From positions 1-64,000 of the forward strand of contig CABQLY010000003.1 of the NCBI GenBank assembly GCA_902465155.1: a stretch of 64,000 nucleotides of DNA. Direction: 5' to 3'. The position numbers and the translations under genes were made by a program. The notes beneath the pieces were generated by a model. That model was not told the DNA's origin. It made no database searches and was given only the letters and a program-made list of their open reading frames with translations. Positions 7,844 through 16,441 of this stretch are shown here, piece by piece. Positions within the stretch are counted from its first letter, which is position 1, and every line of letters starts with the position of its first letter. Source of the stretch: an uncultured Oscillospiraceae bacterium (GTDB lineage: Bacteria; Bacillota; Clostridia; Oscillospirales; Acutalibacteraceae).

Positions 7844-7886
7844 AAAAAAGATGTAAAGCTGCCCCAGCTTTACATCTCACATTCTC
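7844..7886 (-). terminator. Leader terminator and GlpP element upstream of glpP
   Basis: The minus strand has GAGAATGTGAGA (7886-7875) running directly into a perfect 12-bp stem (7850-7861 with 7865-7876, loop of three) and T6. The terminator lies about 20 bases before the glpP start codon, which implies autoregulation by antitermination. Confidence 0.85.
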
Positions 7887-7893
7887 CAATAAC

Positions 7894-7921
7894 ATTATAA
7901 CACCGGCAGCTAAAATGTCAA
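7894..7921 (-). promoter_or_regulatory. Consensus sigma-A promoter of glpP
   Basis: TTGACA (7921-7916), 16-base spacer, TATAAT (7899-7894) on the minus strand. Both hexamers match consensus fully. Transcription would start near 7887, just before the antiterminator element. Confidence 0.9.
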
Positions 7922-8002
7922 TAGCTTTGTTTAAAAAAGTTCTTACAAACAGCCTTAAATCACATTAAAAATGGCCCACTATGGTTAAAATTGGCAATGC
8001 AG

Positions 8003-8785
8003 CTAAAAGTGCAAATACTTGTTTTGATTGATTTTACGGTAAGCAAGAGGGGTAATTCCCGTTTCTTTTTTAAACATTCGGTTAAAATGCTGTTGGCAGG
8101 TGAATCCGGTTTTTTCGGCAATTTCTAACATGGAAGAATCGCTGTTGCGTAAAAAATATTTGGCATTTTCAACGCGTTTTTCAATTAAATACTGATGTGG
8201 CGTTTTGCCGCAAACCTCCATAAAAATGTTTTGAAAATAGGTTTTGCTTAAAAACACACTTCCGGCTATGTCCTGCAGTTTTAATGGCTCATTATAGTGC
8301 TCAGAAATAAATCTTTTTGCCTGGGAAACAACAGCATAATTTTTGCCGTTTCGATTGGGCGGAATAACGGAGTCGACCTTTATAACGCTAACTAAATCAA
8401 GAAATCTGCTGTAAAAAAGCAAAAAATCGTTGCGTTCCTGGTATTTCACCATTTCATTAATCGTATCGTATATTTTTTGGGGGTGACTACAGCAAAAGTA
8501 GGTTGGCATTTTGTTAAACAACTCGGCAAGGTCATCCTCTGCTGGAAATTTTAAATACATAGTTTTAAACGGCAACTGGCTGTACCTTGTTTGACCCGGC
8601 TTTGCAATTAAAATGTGGTTTTTCAGTATGTGGTATTCCGTGCCGTCTACCACGGTTTTTTGAGCATTTTCCAAATAGAATTCAATTTCAAAAAGTTCAC
8701 ACTTGCGCGGTTTGGATTGCAGCAAACCACCAAAGCAGCTACAATCAAAATATCCGCAAAAAATATTTTTTGGCAGCAGAAGCAT
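8003..8785 (-). CDS. AraC-family transcription regulator
   Basis: 260 residues from the ATG at 8785 (AAAGGTGGG upstream). A 33-residue longer frame is excluded because it would begin upstream of the mapped promoter. The C-terminal 100 residues form the double helix-turn-helix domain (LQDIAGSVFLSKTYFQNIF and MLEIAEKTGFTCQQHFNRMF), ending in the ITPLAYRK signature. The N-terminal 150 residues are an effector domain with many cysteines (e.g. CGYFDCSCFGG). The gene diverges from the GH39-like and GH35 genes, so it is probably their sugar-responsive activator. Confidence 0.9.
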   Translation of the reverse strand: MLLLPKNIFCGYFDCSCFGGLLQSKPRKCELFEIEFYLENAQKTVVDGTEYHILKNHILIAKPGQTRYSQLPFKTMYLKFPAEDDLAELFNKMPTYFCCSHPQKIYDTINEMVKYQERNDFLLFYSRFLDLVSVIKVDSVIPPNRNGKNYAVVSQAKRFISEHYNEPLKLQDIAGSVFLSKTYFQNIFMEVCGKTPHQYLIEKRVENAKYFLRNSDSSMLEIAEKTGFTCQQHFNRMFKKETGITPLAYRKINQNKYLHF

Positions 8786-8861
8786 TTCGGACCCACCTTT
8801 TACAGTAAGATATGCGAAAAAAATAGTGTTTTTATTTCTGTTATGTTTACAACTTTTAGGG

Positions 8862-8891
8862 TATAATACAATAAAAGTTTGCAATTGTCAA
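8862..8891. promoter_or_regulatory. Divergent promoter region between araC-like and GH39-like genes
   Basis: Minus strand: TTGACA (8891-8886), 17 bases, TATTAT (8868-8863) for the AraC gene. The same bases read on the plus strand contain TATAAT (8862-8867) without a clear -35, which would suit an activator-dependent promoter of the glycosidase genes. The two -10 boxes overlap, so transcription may be mutually exclusive. Confidence 0.7.
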
Positions 8892-8936
8892 GCAGCTTTT
8901 TATTAAAATTTAAAAACAGCAGGAGATTACTGTTAC

Positions 8937-10337
8937 ATGAGATTTGTAGGTAAATTAAAAATTCAACCCTCTAATAAATTTTCACTTGCCAGTCACGCCA
9001 GCATTGGTTTTGAGTGCTTAGACCGTGATTTATTTGACCCGGAACAATGCTACGATTTATTGCAGAAAACCGGCGTTAAATACGCCAGAGTGCAAACAGG
9101 GTGGATCAAGTGCGAAACCGAAAAAGGGGTTTACAATTTTAATTGGTTGGACAGTATTGTAGATAATCTACTGCAGCGGGGAATTCAGCCCTGGTTTAAT
9201 GTAGGGTTTGGCAATACGCTGTATATGCCGGACTCCCAAACACCGTCAGCTGTAGGACAGGTTCCAATATGTTACGGGCCGGAAGTGCTGGAGGCTTGGA
9301 AAAATTACGCAGCGGCTTTGGCCAAGCACTACAAAACCCGGGTTACATATTTTGAAATTTGGAACGAGCCGGATTTAGTAAATTTTTGGGCGCCCGGTGA
9401 ATCTAACCCTTTGGAGTACGCTGAGCTGGTTAATTTAACCGCCGCCGCTATTTTAAAGCACCACAAAAGTGCAAAAATAGGTGCTTGTATGTCTGAGGCA
9501 TTTTCATCTTCCAGCGAGCATAATAAAGATTATTTTTGGAATTTTGCCGCAAATGTTAACCGGTTAGATTTTTTCAGCTACCACCGTTACGCTACACGCG
9601 CTGAAGTGGATTTAATGCAAAATGTTGCGTATATTAAAAAGGTTTTTGCCTTAAACGGTTTAAATAATGTAGAACTGTGGGGCGGTGAGTGCGGTTACCC
9701 ATCCACCTTACCGTTAGATCATACTATTTACCCGGCCGGACAAAGCGACGAGCATATTCAGGCGGTAGCCTTGTTGCGTTACTATGTGACCGACGCGGCA
9801 GTTGGCAGTCGCTTAACATCCTTTTACACAATTGCAGATTATATCAACAGGCCCTACCAAACCGCAACCGGCGTAATGCAGAATTTTTCACTTTTCGGTC
9901 TTTTAACCGGAGAGCATTACACCCCGAAATTAGGTTTTCAGGCTCTGGCAAACATTTCAAATTTGTTGGGTGACAGTTTTACAGTTTCCGACCGCTTTAT
10001 TGCTTTGACCACGCACTATACCAGACCCTATGTAAATATGCCGCAGCAGCCGTTTTGTGCGGCCTTTGAAAAAAACGGCAAGCCCTTTTACGCCTACTAT
10101 TACCCCACTTATTTAGAGGAGGAAAGCGGCATTTTAAAGCCTGATGTTTGCATTCGTATTCAAAATATTTTCAAGAACGACAAAATGCAGGATCCGGTAG
10201 CGGTAGATAGCCTTACCGGCGATATTTACGAGCCGGAAAGTCGGGAAGATTTTAAAAGCCTTACTTTGCTTTACGGTTTGCCGGTGGCCGAATACCCCAT
10301 TTTTATTGTAGAACGCAGCGAGTTAGAGCTCGAATAA
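8937..10337 (+). CDS. Glycoside hydrolase, clan GH-A, GH39-like (beta-xylosidase type)
   Basis: 466 residues without signal peptide, so cytosolic. It is a (beta/alpha)8 enzyme with the acid/base E144 in IWNEPD and the probable nucleophile E251 in WGGECGYPS; YHRYA near 216 is another active-site loop. GH39 members release xylose from xylo-oligosaccharides, and relatives act on other pentosides or iduronides, so the substrate is uncertain. AGGAG precedes the ATG. It is followed after 25 bases by the GH35 gene, with which it forms an operon divergent from the AraC gene. Complete, nothing broken. Confidence 0.8.
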   Translation: MRFVGKLKIQPSNKFSLASHASIGFECLDRDLFDPEQCYDLLQKTGVKYARVQTGWIKCETEKGVYNFNWLDSIVDNLLQRGIQPWFNVGFGNTLYMPDSQTPSAVGQVPICYGPEVLEAWKNYAAALAKHYKTRVTYFEIWNEPDLVNFWAPGESNPLEYAELVNLTAAAILKHHKSAKIGACMSEAFSSSSEHNKDYFWNFAANVNRLDFFSYHRYATRAEVDLMQNVAYIKKVFALNGLNNVELWGGECGYPSTLPLDHTIYPAGQSDEHIQAVALLRYYVTDAAVGSRLTSFYTIADYINRPYQTATGVMQNFSLFGLLTGEHYTPKLGFQALANISNLLGDSFTVSDRFIALTTHYTRPYVNMPQQPFCAAFEKNGKPFYAYYYPTYLEEESGILKPDVCIRIQNIFKNDKMQDPVAVDSLTGDIYEPESREDFKSLTLLYGLPVAEYPIFIVERSELELE

Positions 10338-10362
10338 CGCGAAGCCGTTTGGAGGAAAATAA

Positions 10363-12510
10363 ATGCTGTACACCTTTGAACCCATAAAGCCCTTTAACCT
10401 ACAAACCGGGCACCTTAAAATGGGTCAAACAAATCCCGCCGGGGAGGAAATTAATGTTACCAACCTGTACCTAACCCGTAATGCCAAGCCTTTTTTGCCA
10501 ACCATGGGTGAAATTCACATTGCCCGCACCCGCCGGGAGGATTGGTTAGACCGCATTTTAAAAATGAAAGCGGCCGGAATTAATATTATATCTTCCTACC
10601 TGTTTTGGCTCTGCCACGAACCCGACGAAGGCAAGTTTGATTTTACCGGTGAAAATGATATTGCTGAATTTATTCGCCTTTGTAAAGAAAACGGGTTGTA
10701 TTTTTCTCTGCGTATTGGCCCGCAAATTACAGCCGAGTGCCGTAATGGCGGCTTTCCGGATTGGTTGGTTCAAAAAAATATTCCCCTGCGCGAAAATAAC
10801 GAGCAGTACTTGTTTTATGTGCGCCGCTGGTACAAAAAAATCTTAGAGCAGGTGCGGCCTTACCTGTTTCAAAACGGCGGAAATATTATAATTATTCAGC
10901 TGGAAAATGAGCTGACCCGCCGGCCGGAGCACTTGTTGAAGTTAAAGCAAACGGCGGTGGAATTGGGGTTAACCGCCCCCATTTTTACCGCAACCGGCTG
11001 GAACCTGATTGGCGGGGCCTTGTTGCCGAAGGATGAACTGCTGCCAATGTGGGGCGGTTATGCCGCCAAACCCTGGACCCGGCACATCCGCAAAATTGCC
11101 CTAAGCGGGCATTATGTGTTTTCCCACACCCGCAATTCAGCCGAGATTGGGAACGATTTAATTCAAACCGATGACCGCGAGGTGCACCTCCCGCGGGACC
11201 GTTACCCCTACACCTATTGTGAGCTGGGCACCGGGGTTCCAAACTCTAAACACCGCCGCCCGGTTATTACCGAACGGGATAATTACGCCATGGCAATTGT
11301 TAAGCTTGGCAGCGGCTGCAACCTGCCGGGCTACTACATGTTTTGCGGCGGCAAAAATCGCCTGCCAAAGCGGCACACCTTAAATGCCTGCGATTATGCA
11401 AACCCGTCGGCAAACAATTACGCCATTGTTAATTACGATTTTCAAGCCCCGGTTGGCGAGTACGGCAACATTAAACCTACCTACCGTTTGCTAAAGCTGC
11501 TGAATTATTTTTGTGAAGATTACGGTGCCGAGTTGGCTAAAATGCAGCCCTTTATGCAGCCGGAAATACCAAAGTATGAGGACAATGAAAGTCTGCGCTA
11601 TGCCGTTCGGGTAAATAACGGCGGCGGTTACATTTTTGTAAACACCTACGCGCATTTGCTGCAGCTAAAGGGCGTAAATAATGTACAGTTTAAATTGCCC
11701 GGTCTGGCACCTGTGCCGGAAGTCGAACTGAATATTCCGGCAAATGTTTCGTTTTTCTTTCCGTTTAATCTGCCCTACGGCAGCTTAATTGCCAATAGCG
11801 TTACGGCGCAGCCAATTTTAAAATCCGGCAACACCTTTTTCTTTTTGGCAATACCCGGTATTACCCCCGTGTTTAGCTTTAAGGGGCACGCGCCAATAAC
11901 GGCAACCGTTGGCCCGCAAAATGGGTTTGAGCTAAACGGGCAGCGGTTTATTACCTTAAGCTTAGAGCAGGCCCAAGGCCTTTACCGTTTAAACGGTAAG
12001 GTATTGTTAAGCCCCAATACCGATTTAATAGAAAAAAACGGGGAAATTACTCCCTGCGGCTGTAAAAGGTGCAGCTACCTTGCCTTTGAAAACGGCAGCT
12101 TTAAAGAATATACCGCCGGCCAAAACCTGCCGCTGGCAACTGTTGCGGTTGATTCCTGCAGCGGTGACAACATAAATAAAAAATACTTTTACGAGCTGGA
12201 AAAAAGCTTAAACGAACAGCAAAACCGCTACGATATTGTAAAGCGTGAAATGCAATATTATAAGCTGACGGTAACAGGGGAGAACGGTTGGCTGTATGTA
12301 GATTATTACGGTGACAGCGCTCAGATTTATGTAAATGGCGAACTGTTTGACGATCATTTTTATAATGGCGTGCCCTGGATTTTGCCGGCAAAGGCTTTAA
12401 GCGGGCAAAGCGTAGTATTGGTTATTGCCGCTTCGCAAAACGATTTTTACACCGAACACCCGCCAAAAGCACCGTGCAGTTTAAATAATATTGCAGTGCG
12501 TTCTCAGTAA
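10363..12510 (+). CDS. GH35 family beta-galactosidase-like enzyme
   Basis: 715 residues, cytosolic. The N-terminal barrel has the GH35 pattern GEIHIARTRREDWLDRILKM, SLRIGPQITAECRNGGFP, acid/base E183 in QLENEL and probable nucleophile E287 in CELGTG (the family usually has TEFxxGW there, so this site is atypical). The C-terminal third is beta-rich, probably jelly-roll domains, ending with a galactose-binding-like segment (AQIYVNGELFDDHFYNG). GH35 enzymes remove terminal beta-galactose or exo-glucosamine residues. The odd nucleophile context and divergent barrel suggest a specialised substrate. Strong GGAGG upstream; second gene of the GH39 operon. Confidence 0.82.
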   Translation: MLYTFEPIKPFNLQTGHLKMGQTNPAGEEINVTNLYLTRNAKPFLPTMGEIHIARTRREDWLDRILKMKAAGINIISSYLFWLCHEPDEGKFDFTGENDIAEFIRLCKENGLYFSLRIGPQITAECRNGGFPDWLVQKNIPLRENNEQYLFYVRRWYKKILEQVRPYLFQNGGNIIIIQLENELTRRPEHLLKLKQTAVELGLTAPIFTATGWNLIGGALLPKDELLPMWGGYAAKPWTRHIRKIALSGHYVFSHTRNSAEIGNDLIQTDDREVHLPRDRYPYTYCELGTGVPNSKHRRPVITERDNYAMAIVKLGSGCNLPGYYMFCGGKNRLPKRHTLNACDYANPSANNYAIVNYDFQAPVGEYGNIKPTYRLLKLLNYFCEDYGAELAKMQPFMQPEIPKYEDNESLRYAVRVNNGGGYIFVNTYAHLLQLKGVNNVQFKLPGLAPVPEVELNIPANVSFFFPFNLPYGSLIANSVTAQPILKSGNTFFFLAIPGITPVFSFKGHAPITATVGPQNGFELNGQRFITLSLEQAQGLYRLNGKVLLSPNTDLIEKNGEITPCGCKRCSYLAFENGSFKEYTAGQNLPLATVAVDSCSGDNINKKYFYELEKSLNEQQNRYDIVKREMQYYKLTVTGENGWLYVDYYGDSAQIYVNGELFDDHFYNGVPWILPAKALSGQSVVLVIAASQNDFYTEHPPKAPCSLNNIAVRSQ

Positions 12511-12521
12511 CAATATATCTT

Positions 12522-13238
12522 TTATAATTCCTGCTCTTCTTTGCTGCTCAGCATAATAATTTCATCGACTTCTACCCTTCTGCAAAGGGTGTACAGCAGC
12601 TTTTGGTGCTGCTTGGTGCGCTCCAGCAAAACAACGGTTTTTTTACTGTTTTGCATCACAGCCCGCCGCACGGCGGTCTGCGGTGCGTCCGAGTCGCTAA
12701 TAATTCCCTCGTCCGAAATACTGCGGGAGGAAAGAAATGCTACATCAACATTAAAACGTCTTAAAAATTCAACCGTTTCTACCCCTACGGTGCACCTGTC
12801 ATATTCATTATAATCGCCCCCGGCAATAATGCATTTTAAGTGGTGCCTTTCAGCAGCAAGCAGGCACTGTACCGAGTTGGTAATTAAGGTAATGCCTTTA
12901 AAATCGGCCAGCATAGGCACTAAGTTTAAGCAGGTAGAGGAGCTGTCAATAAAAACAGAGCAATTATCCCGCAAATAGCACCGCGCCCGCTCGCAAAGCT
13001 TGCGCTTTTCGGCCGTGTTTAACAGCTTGCGGCTTTCAATGGGCAGGTGGTCAAATTCTTTATTATAAACCGCCCCGCCGTTGTAACGCTTTAAATAACC
13101 GCTTTCCTCCAAAATTTTTAAATCGCGCCGCACCGTCATTTCGCTTACAAAAAAATGCTGCGCAATTCGTTTTACGCTTGCACGGTGTTCCGCTTTTACC
13201 AGCTCAACCGTTTGCTCCTGCCGCTTGTTTAAAACCAT
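12522..13238 (-). CDS. DeoR-family repressor, GlpR-like
   Basis: 238 residues from the ATG at 13238 (GGGGGGA five bases upstream; the TTG further up has none). The N-terminal winged helix is typical: VKRIAQHFFVSEMTVRRDLK, then GYLKRYNGGA. The C-terminal DeoR sensor domain (VFIDSSSTCLNLVP, ITLITNSV, DVAFLSSRSIS) binds phosphorylated sugars in this family. It diverges from an esterase gene, and its upstream region and that of the second G3P dehydrogenase gene share an 83 percent identical promoter with a GlpR-like TGTTCG-N4-AAACA half-palindrome. Its ligand is therefore plausibly G3P or a related phosphate ester (inference). Confidence 0.88.
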   Translation of the reverse strand: MVLNKRQEQTVELVKAEHRASVKRIAQHFFVSEMTVRRDLKILEESGYLKRYNGGAVYNKEFDHLPIESRKLLNTAEKRKLCERARCYLRDNCSVFIDSSSTCLNLVPMLADFKGITLITNSVQCLLAAERHHLKCIIAGGDYNEYDRCTVGVETVEFLRRFNVDVAFLSSRSISDEGIISDSDAPQTAVRRAVMQNSKKTVVLLERTKQHQKLLYTLCRRVEVDEIIMLSSKEEQEL

Positions 13239-13251
13239 TTCAATTCCCCCC

Positions 13252-13329
13252 AAAAATGTTTGGCAAAATGTTCGTTAATAAACAATTCTAACATCTATTG
13301 ATTTTGATTTTGTTTCATTGTATCATAAA
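13252..13329 (+). promoter_or_regulatory. DeoR/GlpR-like operator and promoter, copy 1
   Basis: TGTTCGTTAATAAACA (13269-13284) is preceded by a direct AAAATGTTTG repeat, then TTGATT (13298-13303), 17 bases and TATCAT (13321-13326). The block aligns without gaps to 14155-14232 with 65 of 78 identities. The E. coli GlpR operator has the same TGTTCG core. It lies between the divergent repressor and esterase genes. Confidence 0.75.
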
Positions 13330-13378
13330 ACCTGTGAGTTCGCAAGCGGTATTGCCGCAAAAATTGGGGGCGCTTAAA

Positions 13379-14122
13379 ATGCAGGTAATAGAAAATTTAA
13401 AATACGGGCCGTTCGGGCCGAATTATTTAGACGCTTATTTGCCGGAACAGGAAAAGTTTGATATGGTAATTTGGTTTCACGGCGGCGGACTGGAAAACGG
13501 CAGCCGCAAAAAGCCTGAGCTGGCAGCGGCGGTGGTAGCGCAGGGGCTGGCTTTTGTTTCGGTGGAATACCGTATGTACCCGGATGCCAAATTCCCGGAT
13601 TATATTAAGGACGCAGCGGCGGCCATTGCTTTTGTACAAAACAGTGCCGCCCTTTCCGGCAGGGTAGACCGGCTGTTTGTTTCGGGGCAATCGGCCGGGG
13701 CCTATTTAACCATGATGCTTTGCCTTTGTCCAAGCTACCTAAAAAACGCCGGCGTTTTGCCCCAAAGCATTAGCGGCTTTATTGCCGACAGCGCTCAGCA
13801 AACAACCCACTATAACATTTTGCGCGAGCAGGGGCTGGATACCCGGCTGGAGCGCATTACCGAGGCCGCGCCGCTTTACTATGTAAACGGCGATTTGAAC
13901 ATAAACCATTTGCTTATTCTTTATTACAAAGAGGATATGCCCTGCCGGCCCGAGCAAAACAAATTAATGTACCAAAGCTTAAAACGCTTTTTGCCAAAGG
14001 CCGATATTCGTCTGCAGGAACTGGCCGGCACGCATTGCTCCGGCTCCTCTAAAAAAGAGGCCGACGGCAGCTATCGCTATGTTACGCAGTTGGTTCAGTT
14101 TATTAACAGCCTGCCCAGTTAA
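13379..14122 (+). CDS. Alpha/beta-hydrolase, carboxylesterase-type
   Basis: 247 residues from the ATG at 13379; the 27 extra upstream codons lie in the promoter. The oxyanion-hole motif is HGGGL, the nucleophile elbow GQSAG, the likely acid is D in YYKEDMP and the catalytic histidine lies in AGTHCSG, the order of a BD-FAE/lipase-like esterase. There is no signal peptide, so it acts in the cytosol, perhaps removing acetyl or other acyl groups from imported oligosaccharides or from acyl-glycerol compounds. The first gene under the copy-1 promoter. Ribosome site weak (GGGGGCG). Confidence 0.8.
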   Translation: MQVIENLKYGPFGPNYLDAYLPEQEKFDMVIWFHGGGLENGSRKKPELAAAVVAQGLAFVSVEYRMYPDAKFPDYIKDAAAAIAFVQNSAALSGRVDRLFVSGQSAGAYLTMMLCLCPSYLKNAGVLPQSISGFIADSAQQTTHYNILREQGLDTRLERITEAAPLYYVNGDLNINHLLILYYKEDMPCRPEQNKLMYQSLKRFLPKADIRLQELAGTHCSGSSKKEADGSYRYVTQLVQFINSLPS

Positions 14123-14154
14123 ATTTGCCGCAAGATTGTACAACTAAAAAGCCG

Positions 14155-14232
14155 AAAAATGTTCGACAAAATGTTCGTTTATAAACATTGCGAATATCTA
14201 TTGACTTTGAATTTGTCCCATTGTATTATGAA
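14155..14232 (+). promoter_or_regulatory. DeoR/GlpR-like operator and promoter, copy 2
   Basis: TGTTCGTTTATAAACA (14172-14187), TTGACT (14201-14206), 17-base spacer, TATTAT (14224-14229). Ungapped match to copy 1. It drives the G3P dehydrogenase-like and glycerophosphodiesterase genes and marks them as part of the same regulon as the esterase. Confidence 0.78.
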
Positions 14233-14372
14233 GTAAATAAATAGGCAATAACTTTTGTGTATTTTATAATAAAATATTAAATTCGCACTATTTTTTACCA
14301 CCGCCGTTCAACCGCCGGTGCTTTCTGCCTAAATTTTTAGAAAGGCTGTGCCGTTTTCGGCGCAAAGTATTT

Positions 14373-15416
14373 ATGAGCGTTATTACAATTGTAGGCGCGG
14401 GCATGATGGGCTCCGCCATGTGTTTTCCAGCGGCCGATAACGGCCACGAAGTCCGTTTAGTTGGCATACATAACCGCAACAGCATTAACGAGGTTTTAAA
14501 AACCGGTTACCACCCCATGTTAAAATGTCAGCTGCCAAAGGGCATTAAGGCTTACCATGTTGAAGGTTTGCAGGAGGCTTTGCAGGGTGCCGATTTGGTA
14601 ATTAGCGGCGTTAGCAGCTTTGGCGTAACCTGGTTTGAGGAGAATGTATTGCCCCTGCTGCCAAACGGTGCAACCGTGCTTTCGGTTACCAAAGGGCTGG
14701 AGGCCAATGAGAACGGCGAACTTTGCACCTTTCCCCACGGAATGATGCAGCGCGCCGGCAACCGTGTGAATATAAACGCAGTTGGCGGCCCGGTAATCAG
14801 CTTTGAGCTGGCTGCCCGCCAACAAACCGAAATTGCCTTTTGCGGCAAAGACGCTAAAACCCTAAAATGGTTAAAAGATTTGCTGGAAACCGATTATTAC
14901 CACATTAGCCTAACGCAGGATATTAACGGCTTAGAGTGCGCCGTTGCCATGAAAAACGCTTACGCCTTAGGCGTGGCGCTGGCCATTGGCCTGAATGAAA
15001 AGAAAAACGGCGAAGGCTGTGCCGAGCGTTACAACCCGCAGGCCGCTTTGTTTGAGCAAGCCACGCGCGAGGCCATGAAGCTAATGCAGTTTATGCACGC
15101 CGACATGGAAACCCTGGCCTTTTTTGCGGGTGACCTTTATGTAACCGTGTTTGGCGGCCGTACCCGCCGCATTGGCATTTTGCTGGGTCGCGGCAACACC
15201 TACCCGCAGGCGCGGGAAATTCTTTCCGGCGTAACCTTAGAATCGGTTGCCGTGGCTACTTTGGTGGCCAACGCCCTGCGCACGCTGGAGCGGCGCGGTC
15301 TTATGAACACCGCCGATTTTCCGCTGCTGATGCATATTGATTCTATTTTAAACAAGCAGCACAGCGCCGAGGTGCCATGGTTAAAATTTGAGCAGCAGTG
15401 CCTTTCGGTCGAATAA
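14373..15416 (+). CDS. NAD(P)-dependent glycerol-3-phosphate dehydrogenase paralogue
   Basis: 347 residues. The N-terminal Rossmann motif is VGAGMMGSA. The GpsA-like catalytic half keeps lysine in VAMKNAYALG, the AGDLYVTVFGGRTRR block and the arginine that binds phosphate. The housekeeping gpsA is at 51698 with the usual GAGGWG motif, so this is a second, divergent copy. With the glycerophosphodiesterase directly after it and a GlpR-like operator before it, it more likely oxidises G3P during growth on glycerophosphodiesters than makes G3P for lipids (inference). There is a long leader of about 135 bases and no clear ribosome site, so translation may be regulated. Confidence 0.8.
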   Translation: MSVITIVGAGMMGSAMCFPAADNGHEVRLVGIHNRNSINEVLKTGYHPMLKCQLPKGIKAYHVEGLQEALQGADLVISGVSSFGVTWFEENVLPLLPNGATVLSVTKGLEANENGELCTFPHGMMQRAGNRVNINAVGGPVISFELAARQQTEIAFCGKDAKTLKWLKDLLETDYYHISLTQDINGLECAVAMKNAYALGVALAIGLNEKKNGEGCAERYNPQAALFEQATREAMKLMQFMHADMETLAFFAGDLYVTVFGGRTRRIGILLGRGNTYPQAREILSGVTLESVAVATLVANALRTLERRGLMNTADFPLLMHIDSILNKQHSAEVPWLKFEQQCLSVE

Positions 15417-15432
15417 TTAAGGAGGGAATATT

Positions 15433-16209
15433 ATGCAATTTAAAGCCAAAAACGGTGTGGTTATTGCCGCCCACCGCGGTAATTCAAAGTTCCTGCCGGA
15501 AAACACCTTGCCGGCCTTTCAATCGGCCATTGAGCTTGGGGCCGATATGCTGGAGACCGACATTCACATTACCAAAGACGGCGAGCTGGTGCTAATGCAC
15601 GATGATGATGTAAAACGCATGACCGGCGTTAGCGGCCGCGTTTGCAACATGACTTTTGAGGAGGTTCGCGCCCTAAGGGTAGGGGACCCAGCCTTAAATT
15701 TGCAGGTGCCAACACTAAAAGAATTTTTAGACCTTTGCGCCCCGGTAAAGGGCCTACTGTTAGACCTTGAAATAAAGGTTTACTGCGACGCTGAGGGGTA
15801 CGAAATTATGACCGAGGCGGTAGACAAAACCATTGCCCTTTGTAATAACTACCCCTTAGAAAACCGCATTTTATTTAACTGTTTTGACGCCGCCGTGCTG
15901 GAATACATTTACAAAAACCACGGGCACCGCTTTTTGTACCACGGCTACTACCCCTACCGTGAAATTATGCGTAATGTTACCGTTGAGCCGGAGGAGTATT
16001 TAGATTACGCCTGCTTTTGGGCCGGCGGCGAGCAGGCAAAAAAATGCTGCCAAACGCTGCTGAACCAAGGGGTTGCCCCCTGCTCGGGCAGCGACACGCC
16101 GGAACCCGTGTTTTTTGAGCTGGCCGGCTACGGCTGCGCCATGTTTACCGAGGATAATCCCAAAAATGCTTTGGAATGGCGTAACCGGCTAAAACCCAAA
16201 GAGCTTTAA
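15433..16209 (+). CDS. Glycerophosphodiester phosphodiesterase
   Basis: 258 residues, no signal peptide, thus cytosolic. GDPD signature is complete: AAHRGNSKFLPENTLPAF, then LGADMLETDIHITKDGELV and MHDDDV, giving the two catalytic histidines and the metal-binding E-x-D. It splits glycerophosphodiesters (deacylated phospholipids or teichoic-acid fragments) into an alcohol and G3P, which the dehydrogenase encoded just upstream can use. Strong AAGGAGGG site, 13 bases after the preceding stop. Same DeoR-controlled unit. Confidence 0.92.
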   Translation: MQFKAKNGVVIAAHRGNSKFLPENTLPAFQSAIELGADMLETDIHITKDGELVLMHDDDVKRMTGVSGRVCNMTFEEVRALRVGDPALNLQVPTLKEFLDLCAPVKGLLLDLEIKVYCDAEGYEIMTEAVDKTIALCNNYPLENRILFNCFDAAVLEYIYKNHGHRFLYHGYYPYREIMRNVTVEPEEYLDYACFWAGGEQAKKCCQTLLNQGVAPCSGSDTPEPVFFELAGYGCAMFTEDNPKNALEWRNRLKPKEL

Positions 16210-16275
16210 AAATATAAGCGATTTTGCTAATTTAACAGTAAAAACATTAAAAAACAAATATTTTTGTGCAACCGC

Positions 16276-16308
16276 TTAAAAGCCCGCCGCCAAAAAACGG
16301 GCTTTTAA
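16276..16308 (+). terminator. Terminator after the glycerophosphodiesterase gene
   Basis: Eleven-bp stem (TTAAAAGCCCG / CGGGCTTTTAA). The right arm itself supplies the T-run. It separates the DeoR unit from the secreted-protein operon. The remaining spacer to 16441 holds an AACGCGTT palindrome near 16355 that could be a LacI-type operator (low confidence). Confidence 0.75.
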
Positions 16309-16441
16309 GAATATATTAATTGGGTTAGGAAATCATTACCGGTTGATGTTTTACGGTTAAACGCGTTAGAATGAATTTACGCTTTCCAATGCGCTGCATT
16401 GTTTATATATATAAAATTCTAATTTAGGAGAGGTTAAAGTT

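Noticed and set aside
8786..8884. 33-codon N-terminal extension of the AraC gene
   Set aside because: It contains the gene's own promoter (TTGACA-17-TATTAT), so it cannot be translated from that transcript; the ATG at 8785 has a good ribosome site.
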